In this document: positions 14,122-18,453 of the stretch, piece after piece | Numbering within the stretch: position 1 is the first letter of the stretch | Layout: every line of letters starts with the position of its first letter | NCBI GenBank assembly: GCA_047602645.1 | Contig: JASGGU010000080.1 | Span: 1-18,453, forward strand | DNA length: 18,453 nt | Direction of reading: 5' to 3' | Origin: JAEYFP01 sp047602645 | GTDB taxonomy: Bacteria > Bacillota > Clostridia > Lachnospirales > Lachnospiraceae | Translations under genes and position numbers: made by a program | The notes under the pieces: generated by a model | What the model was told of the DNA's origin: nothing | The model's database searches: none | Seen by the model: only the letters and a program-made list of their open reading frames with translations

Positions 14122-14923
14122 ACGACTTCTTGCCGGACCGTATCTTATCTGGTCGGTCGGCTTCATCCTCATTCCGCTTGCCATGACAATTTATTATGGC
14201 TTTACGGATAAATCGGGCATATTTACACTGGAAAACATTGCATCGATCTCCTCCCCTGAAAATCTGAAGGCTCTCTGGCTGTCGGTGCTGCTCTCTCTCA
14301 TCAGCACGGTGCTCTGCCTTTTGCTCGCCTATCCGCTTGCAATGATCTTAAATAATATGAAGGTAAACCAATCCAGCTTTATTGTATTGATTTTTATCCT
14401 TCCGATGTGGATGAACTTTTTGCTTCGGACACTTGCCTGGCAAACTTTACTTGAAAAAAACGGGATCATTAATATGGGACTTAAATTCCTGCATCTTCCC
14501 GCATTAACAATTATCAATACGCCTTATGCCATAGTGCTCGGCATGGTTTACAACTTTCTTCCGTTTATGGTGCTGCCGATTTATAATGTGCTGATCAAAA
14601 TAGACGGGAATGTTGTCAACGCAGCCCGTGACCTCGGAGCAAATGGCATCCAGACTTTTTTAAAGATCATTCTTCCGTTAAGTGTGCCCGGTGTCATCAG
14701 CGGTATCACAATGGTTTTTGTGCCTGCATTGACGACCTTCGTCATTTCTGATTTATTAGGAGGCAGCAAGATTCTCCTGATCGGAAATGTCATCGAGCAG
14801 GAATTCAAGCAGACAAGCAATTGGAATGCCGGCAGCGGTCTGTCTCTTGTACTGATGATATTTATTTTTATCAGTATGGCTGTCACAACAAAATATGATA
14901 AGGAAGGGGGAAATGTATTTTGA
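14108..14923 (+). CDS. potB: Spermidine/putrescine ABC transporter permease, PotB subunit
   Basis: One half of the polyamine channel. The product is about 271 residues with six predicted hydrophobic segments, the first starting at YLIWSVGFILIPLAM and the last near the C-terminus (LVLMIFIFISMAV), and the EAA loop VNAARDLGANGIQTFLKIILPLSVPG that contacts PotA. An ATG at 14093 opens the frame, but its second and third codons are themselves AGGAGG; the real start is therefore likely GTG 14108 (six bases after AGGAGG) or TTG 14111. This start lies before the potA stop, so the two genes overlap by 14 bases and are probably coupled. Confidence 0.92.
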   Translation: MLKNKRLLAGPYLIWSVGFILIPLAMTIYYGFTDKSGIFTLENIASISSPENLKALWLSVLLSLISTVLCLLLAYPLAMILNNMKVNQSSFIVLIFILPMWMNFLLRTLAWQTLLEKNGIINMGLKFLHLPALTIINTPYAIVLGMVYNFLPFMVLPIYNVLIKIDGNVVNAARDLGANGIQTFLKIILPLSVPGVISGITMVFVPALTTFVISDLLGGSKILLIGNVIEQEFKQTSNWNAGSGLSLVLMIFIFISMAVTTKYDKEGGNVF

Positions 14924-15720
14924 TAAAAACGGCTCTTCAAAAAATTTATATTACATTCATTTTCATCTTGCTGTATGCACCCATTGTGACACTTGTCATC
15001 CTGTCCTTTAATGCTTCCAAAACAAGGGCAAAATGGGGCGGCCTTACATTTAAATGGTATGTTTCCCTGTTTCAGAACGAGCAGATCATGAATGCACTTT
15101 CCACGACACTGATTATCGCCTTTCTTTCCTCTGTCATCGCGACACTGGTTGGCACTGCCGCTGCTGTCGCAATCAACAGCATGAAAAAAAGATGGCGGAC
15201 GTTTTATCTTGGCGTCACAAATATCCCGATGCTGAATGCCGATATCGTGACAGGTATTTCCCTGATGCTGCTTTTTATCGTCTTCGGTGCTTCTTTTGGC
15301 TTCGGCACCGTGTTGATGGCGCATATTACCTTCAATATTCCATACGTCATTTTAAGCGTCCTGCCCAGACTCAAGCAGACGAATCACAGTACCTTTGAAG
15401 CCGCACTGGACCTCGGGGCATCTCCTGTCTACGCATTTTTTAAGGTTGTGTTTCCTGACATTCTGCCCGGTGTGTTTTCCGGCTTTTTGCTTGCTTTTAC
15501 AATGTCTCTCGACGATTTTATTATCACACATTTTACAAAGGGCCCCGGACTTAACACCCTGTCCACAAAAATTTATACGGAAGTTAAAAAAGGAATCAAA
15601 CCCGAAATGTATGCGCTTTCTTCACTTCTATTCCTGTCCGTATTGCTGCTGCTCTTTTTAATCAACCGTATTCCGGCAAAGAAGCCAGCAGCCAAGGCTG
15701 CAAATGCCGGCAGCGTATAA
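14920..15720 (+). CDS. potC: Spermidine/putrescine ABC transporter permease, PotC subunit
   Basis: Second half of the polyamine channel, pairing with PotB. The 266-residue product has an N-terminal hydrophobic segment (IYITFIFILLYAPIVTLVIL), FNASKTRAKWGGLTFKWY typical of PotC, a central core with MLNADIVTGISLMLLF, and the EAA loop FEAALDLGASPVYAFFKVVFPDILPG followed by SLDDFIITHFTKGPG. The start appears to be TTG at 14920, overlapping the potB TGA as TTGA; a run GGAAGGGGG lies about nine bases before it. An ATG seven bases upstream is in another frame. The C-terminus ends in an Ala/Lys-rich tail. Confidence 0.93.
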   Translation: MIKTALQKIYITFIFILLYAPIVTLVILSFNASKTRAKWGGLTFKWYVSLFQNEQIMNALSTTLIIAFLSSVIATLVGTAAAVAINSMKKRWRTFYLGVTNIPMLNADIVTGISLMLLFIVFGASFGFGTVLMAHITFNIPYVILSVLPRLKQTNHSTFEAALDLGASPVYAFFKVVFPDILPGVFSGFLLAFTMSLDDFIITHFTKGPGLNTLSTKIYTEVKKGIKPEMYALSSLLFLSVLLLLFLINRIPAKKPAAKAANAGSV

Positions 15721-15743
15721 CAAAAATGAATGAGGAGGAAATT

Positions 15744-16802
15744 ATGAAAAAATCAATATCTGCATTTTTATGTTTCACAACGGCAGCTCTGCTTTTGGGC
15801 GGCTGCGGCAGCAAGGCCGAAACCAGTGCCGGAGAGGTGATTGTTTACAATTGGGGAGAATACATCGACCCCGAGGTGCTTACGATGTTTGAAGAAGAAA
15901 CCGGCATATCGGTCGTCTATGATGAATTCGAAACAAATGAAATTATGTATCCGAAGGTGGAGGCCGGTGCTTCCAAATATGATGTAATCTGTCCTTCTGA
16001 CTATATGATTGAAAAGATGATTCAAAATGATTTACTCTCTGAAATTAATTTTGATCATATTCCCAATATGAAAAATATAGGAGAAGCCTATCTGGAGCAG
16101 TCCAAAAACTTTGATCCTGAAAATAAATACTCGGTTCCCTATTGCTGGGGCACGGTCGGCATCCTCTATAACAAAACGATGGTCTCCGAACCGATTACCA
16201 GCTGGGCCGCACTTTGGGACGATCAGTATAAAGATAATATCCTGATGCAGGATTCCGTCAGAGATGCCTTTATGGTTGCGCTGAAGGAGCTTGGATATTC
16301 CGGCAACTCTATCGACGAAAAAGAACTGAATGAGGCCAAGGACTTATTGATCACACAGAAGCCGCTGATTCAGGCATATGTCATCGATCAGGTACGCGAC
16401 AAAATGATCGGTGGAGAAGCTGCGCTTGGTGTTATTTACTCCGGCGAGGCAATTTATACACAGCGGGAAAATCCCGATTTGGAATACGTCATCCCTGAAG
16501 AGGGCACAAACGTATGGATTGACTCCTGGGTCATACCGAAAAATGCTCCAAATCAAGAAAATGCGGAGAAGTTTATCAATTTCCTTTGCAGGGAGGATAT
16601 TGCACTCAAAAATTTTGAATATATTACTTATTCCACTCCAAACATTGCGGCACAGGCTCTGATCGAGGATGAAGCTATCAAAAACAGCCCGATCGCATTT
16701 CCTGATCTGACGAAGTATCATAATCTGGAAACCTTTTCCTATCTGGGCGAGGATGCTGACCAATTATATAACGAGCTTTGGAAGGAAGTTAAGTCGGAGT
16801 AA
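15744..16802 (+). CDS. potD: Spermidine/putrescine-binding lipoprotein
   Basis: Extracellular receptor of the polyamine importer. The 352-residue product has a lipoprotein signal, KK near the N-terminus, a hydrophobic core and lipobox LLGGC with Cys 21. It continues with the PotD hallmark VYNWGEYIDPEVLTMFEEETGI, then YDVICPSDYMIEKM, VPYCWGTVGILYNK, SVRDAFMVALKELGYS and the C-terminal FPDLTKYHNLETFSYLG. AGGAGG lies five bases before the ATG at 15744; an in-frame ATG at 15726 has no ribosome site and would add a charged tail before the signal. It lies 23 bases after potC. Spermidine and putrescine preference cannot be separated by eye. Confidence 0.95.
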   Translation: MKKSISAFLCFTTAALLLGGCGSKAETSAGEVIVYNWGEYIDPEVLTMFEEETGISVVYDEFETNEIMYPKVEAGASKYDVICPSDYMIEKMIQNDLLSEINFDHIPNMKNIGEAYLEQSKNFDPENKYSVPYCWGTVGILYNKTMVSEPITSWAALWDDQYKDNILMQDSVRDAFMVALKELGYSGNSIDEKELNEAKDLLITQKPLIQAYVIDQVRDKMIGGEAALGVIYSGEAIYTQRENPDLEYVIPEEGTNVWIDSWVIPKNAPNQENAEKFINFLCREDIALKNFEYITYSTPNIAAQALIEDEAIKNSPIAFPDLTKYHNLETFSYLGEDADQLYNELWKEVKSE

Positions 16803-16806
16803 TTAC

Positions 16807-17733
16807 ATGGACAGAATGTTTCAATACCATATAACGGAACAAAATGCAGGAATGACGGTCCGGCAGATTTTAAAGCAAGCCGGATATTCCCATCACATCC
16901 TTACCCATCTTAAGAATACCGAGATGGGTATTTGTGTGGATGGTGTTCCTGTTTATCTGAATCATTTGCTTTTCACCGGTGATCTGCTTACTGTCCTCCT
17001 GAAGGAGAAACAGTCTTCCTTAAATGTGATTCCGGTTTCTCTCCCTTTTAACATTGTCTATGAGGACGAGGATCTGCTTGTCGTAAATAAACCGGCCGGA
17101 ATGTCAATCCACCCCTCCATAAATCATTATGACAATTCTCTTGCCAATGCGGCGGCTTTTTATTTTTCCAATCAGGGGCTCCCCTTTGTTTTTCGCTGCG
17201 TCAACCGGCTGGATCGGGATACGAGCGGCTTGACCGTACTTGCCAAGCATCTTCTCAGTTCCTCCATCCTTTCGAATATGGTAAAAAAAAGAGAACTGAC
17301 GCGGGAATACCTTGCAATAGCGGAGGGCATTACAGAGCCGGCAGGAACGATCGACGCCCCAATTGCAAGAAAAGAAGGCTCCGCAATTGAGAGAATTGTA
17401 GATTTTGAAAACGGGGAAACGGCAATCACACATTATCAGCGCCTGTCTGTTATTGCTGTTTCAGACAAAACTATAAAAAAAGAATACTCATTCCTTAAAA
17501 TCCGGCTTGAAACCGGACGAACACATCAGATCCGTATTCATCTGCGTTATATCGGCCATCCGCTTCCGGGTGACTTTCTTTATAACCCGGACGATTCCAT
17601 CATAAAAAGACAGGCTCTTCATTCTGCCTGCCTTTCCTTTTGTCATCCTATCACGGGAAAGATGCTTTGCTTTGAAGCCCCGCTTCCCGATGATATGCAT
17701 CAAATTCTCTCAAACTCTGTTCTGTTATTTTAA
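16807..17733 (+). CDS. RluA-family pseudouridine synthase
   Basis: Converts uridine to pseudouridine in rRNA or tRNA; the exact target is unknown. The 308-residue product has an N-terminal S4-like RNA-binding region (about 15-65, GMTVRQILKQ to GDLLTVLL), the strand IVYEDEDLLVVNKPAGMSIHPS, the catalytic motif RLDRDTSG with Asp 136, REYLAIAEG, and the C-terminal LETGRTHQIRIHLRYIGHPLPGD segment. GGAG lies seven bases before the ATG at 16807, four bases after the potD stop, so it is probably the last gene of the Pot operon. The frame continues 18 codons upstream into potD, but without a ribosome site. It ends eight bases from an opposing gene. Confidence 0.93.
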   Translation: MDRMFQYHITEQNAGMTVRQILKQAGYSHHILTHLKNTEMGICVDGVPVYLNHLLFTGDLLTVLLKEKQSSLNVIPVSLPFNIVYEDEDLLVVNKPAGMSIHPSINHYDNSLANAAAFYFSNQGLPFVFRCVNRLDRDTSGLTVLAKHLLSSSILSNMVKKRELTREYLAIAEGITEPAGTIDAPIARKEGSAIERIVDFENGETAITHYQRLSVIAVSDKTIKKEYSFLKIRLETGRTHQIRIHLRYIGHPLPGDFLYNPDDSIIKRQALHSACLSFCHPITGKMLCFEAPLPDDMHQILSNSVLLF

Positions 17734-17741
17734 CTGCAGCC

Positions 17742-18254
17742 TTACATTTCCCGGATTCTCGGCACCTCATCTGTATGCAAATATTTTGCAAGACATTTAA
17801 CAATCAAATCATGATCGGCAACATGGTTCAGCCCCGAGACAAGAATCGAACCGATCACGCCGACCTCCTCGATACGGATCGGAAATCCGCCGCCCGCATT
17901 GGCATACTCATTTTCATCAAGAAAAAGATCCGCCATTGTCCTGCCGGTCTTTTTTAGCTTTGTATAAAGATAAAGGCTGCTCGTCTCCATCGTCTTTACG
18001 ACATTGTGCTTTCTTCTCATCCAATTTTCATTTGTCAGGTTTTTACCGTCAAAACAATACTGGAACACGGTCAAACCATTATTCAGGCGAATACTGACCG
18101 CCACGGAAAGCTCTCTTTTTTTTGCCTCCGCTACAATCATATTGCCAAATTCCCATGCATCTGCATTTGTAAAATGCGTGAACTGCAGGATCTCCTCCTG
18201 CAACTCGAGAAGCTGCATCAGTTCTTCCAACGTCTTTTCTTTTTCTTCTGCCAT
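17742..18254 (-). CDS. UPF0303 (heme-degrading-domain-like) family protein
   Basis: Small cytoplasmic protein of a family often labelled heme-degrading or heme-binding domain protein on the basis of fold similarity; its role is not well established. The 170-residue product matches the family in the middle and end: WEFGNMIVAEAKKRELSVAV, the invariant-looking NWMRRKHNVV (77-86), GGGFPIRI (121-128), and VGVIGSILVSGLNHVADHDLIV (131-152). An N-terminal acidic helix (about 1-27) precedes it. The frame opens at a GTG three codons upstream, but GAGAGGTG overlaps that GTG and lies eight bases before the ATG at 18254, so ATG was chosen. It follows trpS by 15 bases and is probably cotranscribed with it. 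Confidence 0.85.
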   Translation of the reverse strand: MAEEKEKTLEELMQLLELQEEILQFTHFTNADAWEFGNMIVAEAKKRELSVAVSIRLNNGLTVFQYCFDGKNLTNENWMRRKHNVVKTMETSSLYLYTKLKKTGRTMADLFLDENEYANAGGGFPIRIEEVGVIGSILVSGLNHVADHDLIVKCLAKYLHTDEVPRIREM

Positions 18255-18269
18255 AAAATTCACACCTCT

Positions 18270-18453
18270 CTATCTCACTCGCTCCGGAAATCCAACCTTT
18301 TTCTGAACCTTTCTGAGTGTCTTTGACGCCGCATATTCCGCCTTGCCGGCATTATCCCTGATTACGCCGTCAATATAGGCTTTGTCATTTGACAGCTCCT
18401 TTACACGCGCCTGCACCGGTTTTAATACGGAAACAACTGACTCCCCGACTGCC
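18270..18453 (-). CDS. trpS: Tryptophanyl-tRNA synthetase, C-terminal end (cut by window edge)
   Basis: Only the last 60 or so codons are present, ending in TAG at 18270. The visible part reads VVSVLKPVQARVKELSND, then AYIDGVIRDNAGKAEYAASKTLRKVQKKVGF, which matches the C-terminal helices of bacterial TrpRS (the LxPixxR...DpayLdevL...GaekA...A..tl..v....G pattern). The catalytic domain and KMSKS loop lie outside the window. The identification rests on this short tail. The UPF0303 gene follows 15 bases downstream. Confidence 0.75.
   Translation of the reverse strand, partial: AVGESVVSVLKPVQARVKELSNDKAYIDGVIRDNAGKAEYAASKTLRKVQKKVGFPERVR

Noticed and set aside
14581..15324. A 247-codon open frame on the minus strand across potB and potC
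   Set aside because: It is antisense to two well-supported permease genes, its product is a Cys/His/Gln-rich composition without a recognisable domain, and it spans two separate genes; it is a codon-usage shadow.

Overview
The window looks like a chromosomal segment of a low- to mid-GC Firmicute, most probably a clostridial (Lachnospiraceae-like) bacterium. The basis is strong AGGAGG-type ribosome binding sites, frequent ATG plus occasional GTG/TTG starts, TTGACA/TATAAT-type promoters, lipoprotein-type binding proteins, a PucR-family regulator and a Pot operon led by an XRE-cupin repressor. No insertion sequence, phage gene, CRISPR array, rRNA or tRNA was seen. The organism assignment is inference from gene style only.

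Layout. (1) 1-4432, minus strand: a wall/translation/secretion group (VanY-type D,D-carboxypeptidase, tgt, yajC) followed by leuB and the 5' part of ilvD (branched-chain amino acid synthesis), with a 209-bp spacer between yajC and leuB. (2) 4659-9883: a PucR-family regulator and a HisC-like PLP aminotransferase on the plus strand. They converge on a polar amino acid ABC transporter on the minus strand (binding lipoprotein, permease with an unusual N-terminal domain, ATPase). (3) 9998-11098: aroC, divergent from the transporter operon. (4) 11116-12186, minus: a lactonase-family beta-propeller protein with a promoter embedded in an inverted repeat. (5) 12496-17733, plus: an XRE-cupin regulator, potABCD (spermidine/putrescine uptake) and an RluA-family pseudouridine synthase, apparently one operon. 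(6) 17742-18453, minus: a UPF0303 protein behind the 3' end of trpS.

How the genes work together. The second block is the least standard part. The sequence AAATT-N3-ATTACA occurs twice between the PucR gene and the aminotransferase and once just upstream of the transporter promoter, which suggests that one regulator, plausibly the PucR protein, controls both uptake and transamination of an unidentified amino acid. The transporter mRNA would begin almost directly with a perfect 12-bp hairpin followed by a T-rich tract. The Pot block is a conventional polyamine uptake operon in which potB and potC use non-ATG starts and overlap the preceding stop codon. Most of the window is ordinary housekeeping sequence. 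The observations most worth testing are the shared motif, the 5' hairpin, the lactonase control region and the extended permease. No clearly new multi-gene system was recognised.
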